The notes under the pieces: generated by a model
The model's input: only the letters and a program-made list of their open reading frames with translations
What the model was told of the DNA's origin: nothing
Database searches by the model: none
Assembly (NCBI GenBank): GCA_905221605.1
Contig: CAJNDS010000247.1
Coordinates: forward strand, 23,501 to 87,500
DNA: 64,000 bases
Source of the DNA: Symbiodinium natans
Lineage: Eukaryota; Sar; Dinophyceae; Suessiales; Symbiodiniaceae
Direction: 5' to 3'
Position numbers and translations under genes: made by a program
Shown here: positions 12,514 through 24,129 of the stretch, one piece after another
Layout of the letters: every line of letters begins with the position of its first letter
Numbering within the stretch: the stretch's first letter is position 1

Positions 12514-13245
12514 GCTGTCACCTTGGGTTGCTTCAGGCCATTCAGCCCCGGGGAAAAATTCTGCGGGTCGTGGCCTACGAAGTCTCGGTGCGGACTCCTG
12601 GAGCTTATATCCCGGTCCATGTACCTACATAGCATACACTTGGGCCTTAAAGTGGTTCCCATATGGCAGCCTCAGGGCCCAAGTATATGCTGTATAACAT
12701 GGACCCTGAGGTAAGTCATGAGATGCGAAGCCTCGGTTCTTGTGCCAGTGCTGAGGCGGAGGCTCTGAGAAGCTTTCATGCGCAGGCACCTCGGTTGCAA
12801 TTCCTTTGGGATTCAGGGTTGAGTGTGTGTCGGTTTCAGGGTCGGGTTCGTTGTTGATGCAGCTGAGCTGAGATTCATGTGGGCCCGTGCCAGTTGTGGC
12901 TGACAGGGCTGAGCCTGAGTGGCTTGACATCTTGAGGGGGAGAGGTGTGGCTGAGCTGGTTTGTGTCTTCGGGAGACGCTGTGAGCGAAGAAGGACGAGG
13001 ACAGCAATGGGAAAAGAAAGTAAGCAAGGAAGGAAAGAAAGACGGCAAAGGGAAGACATGAAGAGCATGTCCTTGGCCCAAATTCTTGCAATCTTCGGAT
13101 GGGTGCTCAAGATCCGGATCAGGGGCGAATGGACAATAAATCTTTAAAAGATGTCCCAGTCCGGTGCCGGAAACCTCGAATCTGAGAGGCGCTACAAGAG
13201 GGGCTCCAGAAGGCGGAAGAGCTCCGCAAGGTGGCTGGGTGATGA

Positions 13246-13580
13246 AAATAATAATATGAACAATAGCAAGAACAGTAACAAGAAATACAACAAAAAAATA
13301 ATTATAGCAACAATAATAATAATAGTAATAGTAATAGTAATAGTAATAGTAATAGTAATAGTAATAGTAATAGTAATAGTAATAGGAATAGTAATAGCAA
13401 TAGCAATAGCAATAGCAATAGCAATAGCAATAGTAATAGTAATAGTAATAGTAATAGTAATAGTAATAGTAATAGTAATATTATTAGTAATAGTACTAGT
13501 ACTAGTACTAGTAATAGTAATAGTAATAGTAATAGTAATAGTAATAGTAATAGTAATAGTAATAGCAATAATGATAAAGT
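13246..13580. repeat. hexanucleotide satellite (AATAGT)n/(AATAGC)n
   Basis: An AATAGT array about 330 bp long with an internal block of AATAGC at 13396-13432 and an ACTAGT patch near 13494-13512. The open frames it creates (Ile-Val repeats on +, poly-Leu on -) are by-products of the repeat. Array purity is high, which suggests recent expansion. Confidence 0.95.
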
Positions 13581-13599
13581 CAAACTGGTGCCACCCCGT

Positions 13600-14250
13600 G
13601 CTACGCAGCTCAGTTTGAGGGTTGGCAACGGAACGGTTGCTGGGGTTTATCGGGCTTACGGTTTGAGGATCTAAAGGGGGCTTGTGAAGCTTATGTTGCA
13701 GATGTAGTGTTGAACAGTTCAGCGCAGTCTCCGTGCTTCAGGACGACGTCCAGCTTGTCCCCCTCCTCGGACGGAATCTGCAGCTAGAGCGGCAAGCTTG
13801 GTTCGGTTGAACAGCTGATCTTTGTCAGCAGTGCGGCATTGGTAGGAAGCTTTTCTTTGCTTAACAAAGGAGTTCCAGATGCAGGTGTGTAGTTGATGCC
13901 TGCAGCTTTTGCGTTCCCAGAAAAAACCAAGCGCAACAAGCCCGTCCAGTTATTCCCATGCTCAACGAAAGATGCGCGCAACATTCGCAACATCCCGCTT
14001 AGAAGCCCCTCTTTTCCACAGCCACAGAGCCATGTCGGTAGTACGACTGCCCTTAGCGCTGCTGGTCCTGCTCTCTCTGCATCTGTGCGCAGGCCCGCTT
14101 CTCGGAATGTGTAGGGCTGTGAGATTTCGGTGAATGTTCCTAAGTTGGCCTGGAAGCGCTGTTTTTTGAACTTAGCAATTGTGTTAAAGTGTTGTTTTTG
14201 AAAGAGCGGAGAACAGTCTATGAAAAAAGGTGAGATTTTTGAGAAAGTGG
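13600..14250. other. no firm gene; upstream of the exchanger
   Basis: A minus-strand open frame of 219 codons (13784-14443) overlaps the region but shows no domain and runs antisense into the exchanger's 5' part, so I do not call it. Candidate leader or promoter region of the exchanger gene. Confidence 0.35.
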
Positions 14251-14254
14251 CTTG

Positions 14255-17200
14255 ATGAAAAACATAGTGGAGACGAAAGCAGACTTGCAATGTAATTGTC
14301 AGCAAGAGCTGCCGCATCTGGCGCCGAAGTCTCCTGGTAACCTGGTAGGCCGTACGACCAACAGCTCCGAATCGGAAGAGATGGAAAGGTTCCAGACGAT
14401 CCAGGACAGGGTGAAGACCGCTCAGCCAGCCGCCCTGTTTCAAGCGCCCCTAACTCTAGCGCTTTCTGAGCGCGCTTGCGGACGCTCTGGTGCCGCTGCA
14501 GGAGGCCATAAAGGAAGAAGGGACCGAAGGCATCGTGCACGAATGGACCGGACTGATGGTTTGCTGTTCGGCATCTGTGATGATCGCGCTGCTGATCGGC
14601 AACTTCCTGCACGTCTGCGAGGCGACGGTTTCGCAGTCGGAGCGAGCCCCCTCCTCCCAATCTCTCTTGACGATTCGGGCATCTTGGTTTTCGTGGGATG
14701 ACGGAAGGTTTCAGCATGGTTCAGCTTCGGATGAGCTCAGTTTGGACTGCTGCTGTGTCTTGCGAGTTCTTGTGGTGAAAAACCTGCCAGGTCAGCATCG
14801 TTAGCGAATCCAGCGTGATTATTTTGGTGGGCTTCCTGCTTGGGGTGATCTTGCCCACGGATGGCTCCATACTGGGCTGGGGGATGGGAACAGTCGATGT
14901 GGAGACGGAAGGGCTGCTGATGGCGACCTTCTTGAACCTGTTCTTGCTGCCGGTGATCATTTTCGAGGCTGGCTGGTCCATGACGCACCGGGACTTCATC
15001 AATCAGCTGACGCTTTGATGCAAAAAACTGCACAACCAGACGTCATGACAGGCCATTCGGCCAACATGGTCTGCTGCAAAAGTCATGGATGCCAAGGTTC
15101 ACCATCTTGACGTTTGCGGTGCTTGGCACGCTGATCTCGATGCTTGTTGTTGGACTTCTGATTATGTCGACTTGCCACATTCATGGCGTGTGCCGTGCGG
15201 CTTCGTCGCATGAAGAACCTTTTCTTGCACGAAGTGCCGCTAAGCCCCTGGCAGAACATGGCATGTGCAGGCCCGAACAGCTTTCACCTATGCTGCCCTC
15301 ATTTCGGCTGTGGATCCCGTGGCAGCTTGCATGCATGCCGGTCTGCTCTCAACGTGCCCTGGCTCAGCACAGCTCATCACAGCCTGGTGGCTTGACTCAG
15401 GCCACCCTTGCCACATATGCGCACCTGCAAGTCGATCCACTTCTCAATATCATCGTTTTCGGTGAGTCTGTTGCGGCTTGCTTGCAGACTAGATGTTGGA
15501 TGTGTCCGAAGCAGTTGCAGACGGAAGCCTCCATTCAAAAGGACGGTCCCACGTCCGCTAGACTCTGTAGAGCTTTCAGTCATTGCATGAGCAGCTCAGC
15601 ATGACCAATGCACTGCCCGAGAAACGCGGACATGTAACGACGTTTGAGTGGCCCCACCCTGGCCGAAAGACTTCAGTCACACTCATCAGCTGTCAGGTTA
15701 ATGATGCAGTGGCCATTGTGCTGTTTCGTGTGTTGAACAGCAGCTTGGATCAGACGATGGGGATGGTTGCAGCCAAGCCTGAGTTGATCCATTCGGAGGG
15801 TGGCAGGTCTAATGGAAGCATATTCCCCTCCCCCTGCTAATATAATTATATTGGGGGGGTATTAAATGTTTGGGGGTAAGGGGGGGGGGGGTTGAATATT
15901 AGGGGAGGGGGGTACACCATCTCTTCATGTTCAGGTTCGGAGAGCTTCGAGGACATGAGCGTTGGGCAGGTCAGCGGACGCAGCGCGCCCACGACCGATC
16001 AGAGGATGAGTCTATTGCACGACAAAAATTTGGACAGATGAGCTGTTTCGGTTGCAAGGCATTGGATCCCAGACTCTTTTGCTGCTCTTCGGCTCCGTTG
16101 GACTCGGCATCATGCTGGGGTTCCTCCTCATGTGCCGCGGCCGACTGGATTGGTAAGCAAGGTACATAGTTGGGTCTTCGTCTTTGCAGATCTTCAAGAC
16201 AACAGTGCCCACTGGTCCCGAGGCTGACCACTCGCTACTGCCGTGCGAAGCTTACGCGGAAGATTATGGACGTGTTCCAGTCATGCCCACTCAGTGAGAA
16301 TGGTCTGCTCGCACAAGCGGTGATGTGATGTCCAGCTGTATGGAGTATAACATAGAAGACCCCCCCCCCAACAGCAGTCGTCGCACTCATACTGACAGAT
16401 ACGATACCACACTCATGGAGAAAAGGCCGAGAAGACATGCTCTGGCTCTGGCACCGGCAGCCAGTCAAGATAACATGAAAACAAAATGGGGGTTTCCGAT
16501 TAAGGGGGGGAAGGCCGATGAGTCCTCTTGCAACTGATTTTTCGGCTTGCTAGCCGAGCCGTTGATGTCTTTCTGTTTGCCAACCGCACAACGGCTCATG
16601 TGGCTGACGGCTTACACCAACATGAACCAGGCGACAGTCCTAGCTCTGAGCCGAGAGGAAGGAAGCATCGTGGCGCGTAAGCCCGTGCATCTCACCCCGG
16701 TACAGAAACACACTCAACCGGACAGGTGGCAACAAGAGCCGTATGCAAGCTGAACCGCTATGACCCTGGACTAACTGACCAGTTCCTAGTAGCTAGAGAG
16801 GTGGCATAAGGTGGCATGATCCGCACAGGAAGGCTCTCTTCTTTTTTTTTCTCTCTCTGTCTCTCTCTGTCTCTCTCTGTCTCTCTCTGTCTCTCTCTGT
16901 CTCTCTCTGTCTCTCTCGTCTCTCGCTCTCTCTGTCTCTCTCTGCGCTGGGTGCTGTGCTTCGAGGCCTAGCGGACCAGACCCCCAGCCTTGTACTTTTC
17001 GTGTTTGTCTCCAGCTTCTTCATCTATTGCTTTGCGGAGCGAGTGTGCCGCGCTTGCACTACAGCACGGTTCCGCCTCTGTCTGCTTTTGACTGCATTTC
17101 AACTCTCGGCACTATCCCTCAAGCAAGTGTCTAAGGTGCGGCATGTCAGGAATTATTACCGTGCTCATCGCTTCCATGTTCGCGAGCGGTTTCGCCAAGC

Positions 17201-18253
17201 ATCAGTTTTCCCCGGAGGCGACGATGTTTTGCGCCTTGCATTGAGAGAAGCTGCGAAGCTGTCGCAACCACCCTCCCCTTGCGCTGAAGCTGCGTGCTCT
17301 TTTTGGGGTGAAACTCCTTAGGCTTGTCAGAGCTAAGGCGCCTTTGCGCTGAAGCAGGCAGCAACTCTAGCGGACATGGCTGCTGCCTCACGCATCTTCA
17401 AGAATGTTAGCAGTTCGCCATGCCACTTGTTTCAGATCATGCCGGTGGTCGGCTGTCAAGGTGGTCTTCCTCTTCTGCGGCATTACCGCAGTGTACTGTG
17501 ATATGCGAGGCGGGATGGGCATCCATCAAGTCCTGTGCCTATAACAACAACATCAACCAACAAGCGAAACTGGCCAAATACATGTAAAAGAGCAAGTTGC
17601 GCAGGCATGGTTTTCGGTGGGCTGGTCATCGCTTTTTGCCTTCTCGGAAGAGCGGCCGCCGCACCTTCCCCGGACCGACACATTGTCTTGGTGGATGATC
17701 TGTGATGCAGACGTTTTCCGGTATAGACCTGTGATGGAGGTGTTGCCGCTTGCGCTGCTCACGAATGGCTTGAAGGCTAGCAGCTAGCTGGTAGCGAATC
17801 GGTGTCTCCATGCTGGCATGTCTTCCTGGAAGGCGGCGACTGGTCGGGGTGAGAGCTGGGAGAGAAGCTTGAGATTAGATTGGAAGAAGGCGGGGGTTCT
17901 CGTGCAGCACATGTTTGCACACATTTTGCTTCGAAAGCGACTCCTCCACAAGCTGGCCTGAGCCTTGCGCAGAGAGGGAAGCAGACGTTGTGACAGTGTT
18001 GTGGGCTTTCCTGCACGCCCTGCAGATCTTCATGATGTGGCACGCGGGATTGCGCGGTGGCACCTGGGATTGAGTCTGTTTCTCGGACTTTTGTGGGCAT
18101 TCTTGAGAGCCAAGTGTGGTCCTTGCTAGGCATTGCTTTGGTCCTCACGCTGGAGCTTGAGCCGTGGGTTGATGAGGGCACGCCTGGCCAGAGGGACACC
18201 CTTCGCAATGCCACGATACTCATCATAGCCACTTGCAGCACTTGCACTTGCGT
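14255..18253 (+). CDS. Na+/H+ exchanger, CPA1/NHE family (partial at both ends)
   Basis: A membrane antiporter exchanging Na+ for H+. Inferred exons: 14460-14627 (first TM, VMIALLIGNFL), 14791-15008 (IILVGFLLGVILP and LLPVIIFEAGWS), 15097-15187 (ILTFAVLGTLIS), 15271-15321 (ALISAVDPV), 15401-15472 (ATLATYAHLQVDPLL, VFGESV), 15697-15799 (VNDAVAIVLF), 15935-15969 (a 35-nt exon), 16073 to about 16150 (a TM helix), possibly 16216-16285, about 16988-17041, 17136 to about 17235 (MSGIITVLIASMFASG), about 17345-17405, 17605-17690 (FCLLGRA), 18026-18059 (MMWHAGLRG) and 18130 to about 18250. The order and spacing match the NHE fold. The Asn-Asp pair in FGESVVNDAV is the ion-site signature of electroneutral CPA1 exchangers. 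Donors include GA (15009), GC (15322, 18060) and GT. An open stretch from Met at 14255 may be the N-terminal exon. The C-terminal tail was not found. The subtype looks closer to endosomal or plant-type NHEs, with low certainty. Confidence 0.88.
15822..15918. mobile_element. G-rich imperfect inverted repeat in exchanger intron
   Basis: Left arm CCCCTCCCCCTGCTAATAT and right arm AATATTAGGGGAGGGGGG are roughly complementary. Between them lie two G runs and a palindromic TAATATAATTATATT. It occupies most of intron 15800-15934, just before a 35-nt exon. It could be a decayed miniature element. No second copy was recognised. Confidence 0.5.
16837..16945. repeat. (CTCTCTGT)n microsatellite
   Basis: About twelve units of the octamer CTCTCTGT inside an exchanger intron. 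The 3' end supplies a pyrimidine-rich stretch about 40 bp before the next exon. Confidence 0.93.
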
Positions 18254-18259
18254 CTTAGC

Positions 18260-19335
18260 CGTCTCCGGAACCGTCTCGGATATCTCGGTGGCTTTGTTTC
18301 AGTAGTCCACCAAGCGCTGCTCGTTCTCAGCCTCAGGTTTTCTTCCTGCTCTTCTTCGGCAGCTGGCCAGCATAGACTCGGCACCTACAGGTGTAACACT
18401 CTGCAACGGCTTTGCCGGTACATTTGGCAACAATTGAGCAGTTGGAGAGCGTCGGAGTGATACGCACGCGTGCAGAAGGACTTGCCCGTAGCTGAGGGTT
18501 GGATGATGTTGGTATGCTAAGGAGGCAGCACCAAAGTCTTGCTGAAGCCCGCAGCTAAGCCTTGCCAAGTGCAGCATGCAGGGGACGCGCGCTGTCCTAG
18601 CACTTGAGACCCAAAGAATTGCTGATTTCGGTGCCGCGCGTTTCGGCTTTCGGCGCCGAGGAATCTGGGAATCCCGATGGAAGGCCGATCGCAGCAACAG
18701 CAACCCACGCGAGTGGAAACACCCTACTTCAGAAAGGTAAAGCGGCGACGTGAGCAATAGGGCATGGTAGTGCGGCGCTTGAGTGAGAAAGATCCCACTT
18801 CCAGGTAAGGCCAAGCCCATGCATATCCACCACGGAAAGTTCTGGCGCTTCCTTCATCGCATTCGCTATCACGTTTGCCACCTAGGAAGCTGTTTCTGGA
18901 TACGCAACAAGCAAGTTACCTAATTTCCGGTGGCAAGTCATGGAAAGCTGTTGGCTTGTGAGGTGCTTGGCCCGATGTTGATCGCAGACTCATCAAAGCT
19001 GTTCCCTGTTCGCACTTAAACGACTCGGGGGTCACCGGACATCAGACTTCCTTATAGTTCCGAACAAGCCCGCTGAAGCCTTGCCCAGGAACGAGGGCGC
19101 CCTTCCTCAGCTCATAGCCCTGGCCTTTGCTTCGCTTCATTTTCATGACCGGTCCCTTGCGCTCTGGGCATTTGTTTGCCAGGAATGCTGGAAGGTAAGT
19201 CGTACAGACACGTCATGAGCAGTGGGCCTTTCGACCCCGCGTCGAGGCTGATATCGCTGCTGTTGAGGGGAGGCAGAGTTCTTCCGTTTCTGTGCTGCAA
19301 ATCCAAGTTCTTTGGTCAGGAAGACCTAGCCGCAA
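18260..19335. other. no firm gene
   Basis: The exchanger's C-terminal exons would be expected here, but none is convincing. A GTAAGT donor-like site at 19196 follows a possible short exon (RSLALWAFVCQECWK), which is too short to assign. Confidence 0.3.
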
Positions 19336-19340
19336 CAACA

Positions 19341-19463
19341 TGGGGGTTTACGAAAATAGCGGACTCCTAAACTAGACCCCCCAAATAGTAGGATTCCCTG
19401 TCTCAAAAAGGACCGCAACAAGGTGCCCCTAATTTCGGAAACCATCGGAAACTCCCCCCCCCC
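19341..19463. mobile_element. MITE, family 2, copy with poly-C tail
   Basis: Begins ATGGGGGTTTACGA and contains AGACCCCCCAAATAGTAGGA and AAGGTGCCCC. It ends at TCGGAAACTCC followed by an 18-base C run. Shares these blocks with copies at 35296, 46090 and (partial) 21953. Confidence 0.7.
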
Positions 19464-19689
19464 CCCCCCCCCAAATCCCACAGAAGCTGCTTTTGAGTCA
19501 AAAGGCTTCGCTTCCACCCGGCCAGCGCTCTTCGCGGCTCCCGGCCGCTTGGCTTGAAGCTATCCTGCTTTTGCAGACTGTGCCCATAGTGTAGTCGTAT
19601 GATTTCGTATGATCATAGTCAGACGGCTACTTCTGCCAGGCACGGGGGGCCTGGGCTTCACCACAATCTCGGCTTCGACATGTTCAACA

Positions 19690-19879
19690 TTCGGTCGTCC
19701 GCGCAACCGAGGTGATCCAATCGCAGCGATCAATAGATGCCCGGCGTGGCGACGAAATGGTCAGCCTTTTCGGAGCCTCATTCTTCCAAAATCTTTTGCA
19801 CCAGGACATGCGAAATTTGAGGCTTGCGGGGTTCTTCCGGCTTGCTTTGGTGGTCCAGCTGGCCACCATACCTCAAAAA
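19690..19879 (+). other. exon-like open segment, unknown protein
   Basis: One + frame reads VVRATEVIQSQRSIDARRGD, then EMVSLFGASFFQNLLHQDMR and LRLAGFFRLALVVQLATIPQ, ending at TAG 19877-19879. The composition is protein-like (helical, mixed charge). No family was recognised and the splice limits are unclear. Confidence 0.35.
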
Positions 19880-19959
19880 TAGACATCTGTATTTCCCCAC
19901 CCTCGGTGCGGGGTTGTTAGATTTAAATTAAACTCAACTCTTCTTCTCGTCCTCGCTCA

Positions 19960-20205
19960 TCCCTGGAGTGCCCAACCCCAAAGTGTCCCTGGAGTGCCCA
20001 ACTCTAGAGTGTCCCCAGACTTTTCTGGAGGTCCCCCCCAGAGTGCCCACCCCAGAGTCTCCTGGAGTGCCCAACCGCCCCCAGAGTCTCCTCAATTCCA
20101 GAGTCGCCCTCGGTGCCCAACCCCAGAGTGTCCCCGGAGTGCCCAGCCCCATCCCTGCAGTGCCCAACCCCAGAGTCTCCCAACCCCAGAGTATCTCTAG
20201 CAAGA
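19960..20205. repeat. minisatellite, unit about 18-24 bp (TGCCCAACCCCAGAGT core)
   Basis: At least nine imperfect units built on GGAGTGCCCAACCCCAGAGT, with several internal deletions. Its open frames on both strands are repeat artefacts. Confidence 0.88.
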
Positions 20206-20631
20206 GAGGGTGGGGATGTTCGAAGTAAAATACTTATTTGCAGCGTGGTTGGCAACGCGGTCTGTGAAATTGGCTCAATCTAGCCACGGCTTATGCCAAG
20301 GAATGGTGGACCCCTTGAATGCGAACGAGTCTGGCTCAGAAGGCCTAACCGATGCCAGCAGCAGTGAGGCCGGCTGGGCCTCCCGACATCCCGGGCATGT
20401 GCAGTGTGCTGTTTCAGCCTGTTTCAGCTCTGTATGCAGTAGCATCTTCAGTGGAACTTGGAGACCATAAGTTTGCACCTCTGGTGCCGAAAGACCCCTG
20501 GTGCCGCAAGACATGTCAACAAATCTCTGAAGGAGCACCTGGCAAATTTGAGAGACCTGTGGACTTGAGTTGGGGCTGCACACTTTCCTTCCTGTGGATG
20601 TTGGGGTTTCTTCAGCTTGATGCAGCGCTAC

Positions 20632-20850
20632 CCTGACCCCTAAACCCTAAACCCTAGACAAAAACACCCTGAACCCTCTCTGGACTGATTTTTCAGAGAG
20701 CGCGCGCCAAAAACCCTAAAGGGGAGGGAGCCTTTCGGCTAGAGATGTCCCTAAACCCTAAACCCTAAACCCTAAACCCTAAACCCTAAACTCTAAACCC
20801 TAAACCCTAAACCCTAAATCCTAAACCCTAAACCCTAAACCCTAAACAGG
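20632..20850 (-). repeat. interstitial telomere-type repeat (CCCTAAA)n
   Basis: A short CCCTAAA cluster at 20637-20655 and a long array at 20752-20848, with single-base variants (CTCTAAA, CCCTAAATC), separated by about 95 bp of other sequence. Confidence 0.93.
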
Positions 20851-20937
20851 ACGAGGCCGACTCGGAGACGGAGGAGTGATCAGCCCTTCCCCGCTTTCTA
20901 GGGGGGGCGTACACGGCCAATGCTTTCACTTATCATT

Positions 20938-21049
20938 CCCAAAGAGCCCTTTTATACCCCTTGACTAGGGAACATGCCTTAAACCATATAGGGGATCCTT
21001 AGTATATGATTCTGAAGTAGATTCCTTATTTTGAAGGGGGCTCTCTGGG
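20938..21049. mobile_element. palindromic MITE, family 1, copy B
   Basis: Starts CCCAAAGAGCCC and ends GGGCTCTCTGGG, 112 bp, same interior plan as copy A. It lies about 90 bp after a telomere-type array. Confidence 0.88.
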
Positions 21050-21952
21050 TTATTAGTTTCGGTTCATGATTCAATACCTTTCGCTTGATGTACGAGGCAG
21101 CTCTAGGGGGCAGCTCAAAGGGGCACCCAGAGCAGAAAACGACAAGAAAGTCTGTTGGGGGGATGTCCGCAGGGCCCTTCCGCGATTGTTTTTGGATTGG
21201 CTACCGTTCTCCTAATGCGCTCAAGCAGGAGGTGAACTAAGACTAAGAGCATGCTGAAAGGCAGCCACACAGCACCTTAGATTTCTGCCTAGGGTTTGAG
21301 GCGCTCGCACAGTCTGTATCTGCAGTCGGATAAAGGTGTAGTGGTTAAGAACCTTCTGTAGACAACTCTCGCGCCTCCGAAGGCTTGTCGGATGTACTGC
21401 GTTTTTTTTTTTTTTTATATTTTAAATGGTAGTTTACTTGTCAATGTGAGTCAAAGCGTACATCTCAAGCCGACGCTGTCCCATGCTGTCCCCCCACCCA
21501 CCCCATGGTCAATTGCGGCTTCACATGCTTTTTAACAAATACGGGTTGCATCTGCGGTGGCGGAAGCAGCGGAATCACGCTTGCCGTGCTCTCTAGGTTG
21601 TTGTTTGTTCCTCTTCGTTTGCTTTCACCTTTGCTTTCCTTGTCTGTTCCGTTGACCTCTGCAATATCTCTGTGCCTTCCGAGTCCACACAGGCGCACTC
21701 AAGCACTCTCTCTCTCTCTCTCTCTTCTCCTCTCCGTGGAGGCACTGGAGTGCAGAGGTTTACGCATGCCCTGCAACGGCAAGACGTGCGCTGTGTTTGC
21801 TGAGGTTTGTGTTGGGCAGCTGTACCATGACGGCCGTACAGGTTGGCGAGGCCTCTGACTCTGAGAGTCTCAGAGCTTCAGTCAATGCATTGAGCACATC
21901 ACGATTGCGGAGCTTGCTGCCGCTCAAGGACTTATTCTGGTAGCAGGTAGCA

Positions 21953-21995
21953 TGTGGGGGTTTCCGATATTAGGGGGTACCTTATTGGGGTGTCC
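21953..21995. mobile_element. MITE family 2, terminal fragment
   Basis: GTGGGGGTTTCCGATATTAG followed by GGGGTACCTTATTGGGG matches, in reverse complement, the end of the copy at 35296-35393 (AATAAGGTACCCC, GCGGAAACCCCCAT). Confidence 0.65.
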
Positions 21996-23626
21996 ACCAC
22001 TGCCGCTCCTGTATGCGCATCAGAAGACTTGGCCAGCCAGACTCGGGACACCAGCATCCGCCCTGACGTATTGGACGCCACATGAACAACGGTTGAGTCG
22101 GGTGCCAGTACAATGGAAAGTGAAGCACGGTAGTGATTCGGCATCAGCATGCGGAAGGGTTTTACAGGACCCAGAAGATATGGTGCAGATGAACAGCGGC
22201 AGGGGACCGGGGCGGGGGGAAAGGGCAGCAAGGCAGGAAAGTGTACCGGTGCGTTTCGTATGCTCTTGGGCGGGAGGCCTGCAAGACCAATAAGACCAGC
22301 ATCCGGTTTTCATACTGTTCGACCCCGAGCTCGACCAGCGATGCGCAACAAAGCACTCTTTAGTCGTTGTGTCCGCAAAAAAGGGGCATGACCATCTTCA
22401 GCAGCTGGACCGACAAGTCACAGCAGCATCACGCCAGAGCCACAAGAGCGCTGAAAGAGCCTCTTGCGAAAGCATCCCTGCAGAACGCCCGCTAGCTTTC
22501 GCACAAGAAGAGAGAGGGTGTAGGTGTTGGGTTCGTTTTGTTTGGTTACAAGGTGCTCCGAAGATGGGAGCCGGTCTTCGATTTGGCAGTCATTGGCATT
22601 GGCCTGGGATGATTCGGATGATGTGCTCTCTTGTCCTGTGTCAGCTGATATATGACCACAGCGGCGCAGTTCCAAGGCTGGGGGTCCCGCACTCAGGAGC
22701 TTCCTGCACATGGCGATGTGACGACGTGTGATGTTTGTACCCGACCTTCGTCATTGTGGGTGCGATTCGCCCAGGACGCTCTCGTCCATCCCGCGTCTGC
22801 CGGGGCTCAGTGCGGAGGACACCCATCTCTCGCACTTGAGTCGGGAGCCGTCCGCGTCAGCGTCTTGATTTGACGCCCCAGGACATCATGGTCATGCTTG
22901 GGCACCAAGATGACGGCCACTGTATCGCGCTGTCAATGGGGCTGAAGAGGCATGCCCTTGACTAAGGCTCAGCCAGCTGACAAGGGCTGTCATGCAGCCT
23001 GAAGGCATTAAGTGTTCCCTTCAGCCGACAACACGCCTCCCCTGTCCCTCACACCAAGGAATGTGGTCTCTAGCACCAATAACCATGTCCTGGCCTCGAG
23101 ATGGCAGCTGATGGCGATTTGGGGTTGAGCCGCACCTCTTCGGAAATCTGGGAGGGTTTCTTCGTCCTTTCAGCGGAGTCTGTTGTCAGAGTCCATCGCT
23201 TTCAACATTCAGCTGACGCTCTCAGCTGAAAGGCTGGGAAGGGTGGTAGACTATGGCAGACTCATGACGTGATTCTGGTTAGTTGGCCATTTGCGACGTG
23301 CATCTCAGCGACTTTTTTCTTGCAAGGTCAAGTTTCAGCGCGCCTTTGAGGCAGTTCTTGTCAGCATGATGAATGAAAGTGCGGTCTATTTGAGACTCTC
23401 TCGGACAGTGTCAGACGCCACTTTCTTTTCGCATGCCTGCGAACAGCACGTTGATCTTGCCATTGGCTCAAGCCTGGCAGGCAGGGCATGCGTTGCAGCA
23501 CGAAGCACAGGCAGATCCTCGCAATTTCTCGTATACATTCTCATTTGGCATTTCTCAGCTGCCAGCATAGCGTGGGGCCCCGTGGCACTTCTGACAAAGC
23601 CAGGAGGCCGGTCGTGTCCGATGAAT

Positions 23627-23661
23627 AGGGTTTAGGGTTTAGGGTTTAGGTTTAGGGTTGA
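23627..23661 (+). repeat. interstitial telomere-type repeat
   Basis: Four to five TTTAGGG units with one GTTTAGG shortening and a TTGAGGG variant. Confidence 0.9.
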
Positions 23662-24129
23662 GGGTTCAGGGGTCGGGGATGGGCGGTGCGGTTGCGACTT
23701 TCGTTCAAGAGATCTCCAAGCACGCGGGGGGTGATTTGTCAAAGCTCTCCGGAAGCCGCATGGCTTGAGGTGTGGCCGACAAAGGTCATGGGCACTGCAC
23801 AATCGAGCTGGGTGGCATCCTCAGATCAAGACTTTCTGCCGGTGCTGTCACCAGCACACCGTTGTCAGGCAATTCTGGCCCGAACTGCCTGAGACTTACA
23901 GCCATGAGCTAGCTGGGAACGAGAAGCCCCGATTTGCTCCGGCATTCGTTTCCACAGGCCGACCCCGAGAGCGAGCGTCAGCAGCGCCCAGCTCACCAGT
24001 TTCTTGGCAAGTGTTGTTCGGGAAAGGGGTGTTGCATTCGGGTACAGGGCAACCCCTGGATGCCCACAGCACGCAAGAGAAAGGGATGGAGTCCTCATGA
24101 AAAGGGCCTGCCCCTTCGACCGCCACGAG

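Larger units (their letters stand above)
10440..12720 (+). other. scattered exon-like segments, possible methyltransferase motif
   Basis: Several separate stretches have protein-like composition on the + strand: 10484-10660 (VEAFHAHSFGDLSACAVEAM), 10854-10967 (WMLDFADDRREELSRNTVAY, stop at 10965-10967), 11720-11830 (VHDVMPTEKDIFEEFLSEAV) and 12202-12239 (VLDFGCGDGRYLQ). The last resembles motif I of SAM-dependent methyltransferases (VLDxGCGxGR). However, the same DNA in another frame (12185-12300) reads as a plausible hydrophobic segment, so the motif may be a coincidence. I cannot join these pieces into one gene. An AT microsatellite and a MITE lie between them. Confidence 0.3.
21050..24125. 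other. no firm gene; short repeats
   Basis: Contains a T run (about 21401-21415), a CT run (about 21707-21724), a fragment of MITE family 2 at 21953-21995, and a telomere-type block at 23627-23661. Exon-like pieces occur (23676-23768, containing FVQEISKHAGGDLSKLSG; and 23955-24060) and may be 5' exons of the MORN gene. I cannot show that. Confidence 0.35.

Noticed and set aside
13151-13628. Long Ile-Val (+) and Leu (-) open frames
   Set aside because: Direct products of the AATAGT/AATAGC satellite.
23458-23472. CCATTGGCTCAAG, similar to the spliced-leader end
   Set aside because: Two bases are missing from the TTTTGG part and there is no intronless cDNA-like gene beside it.
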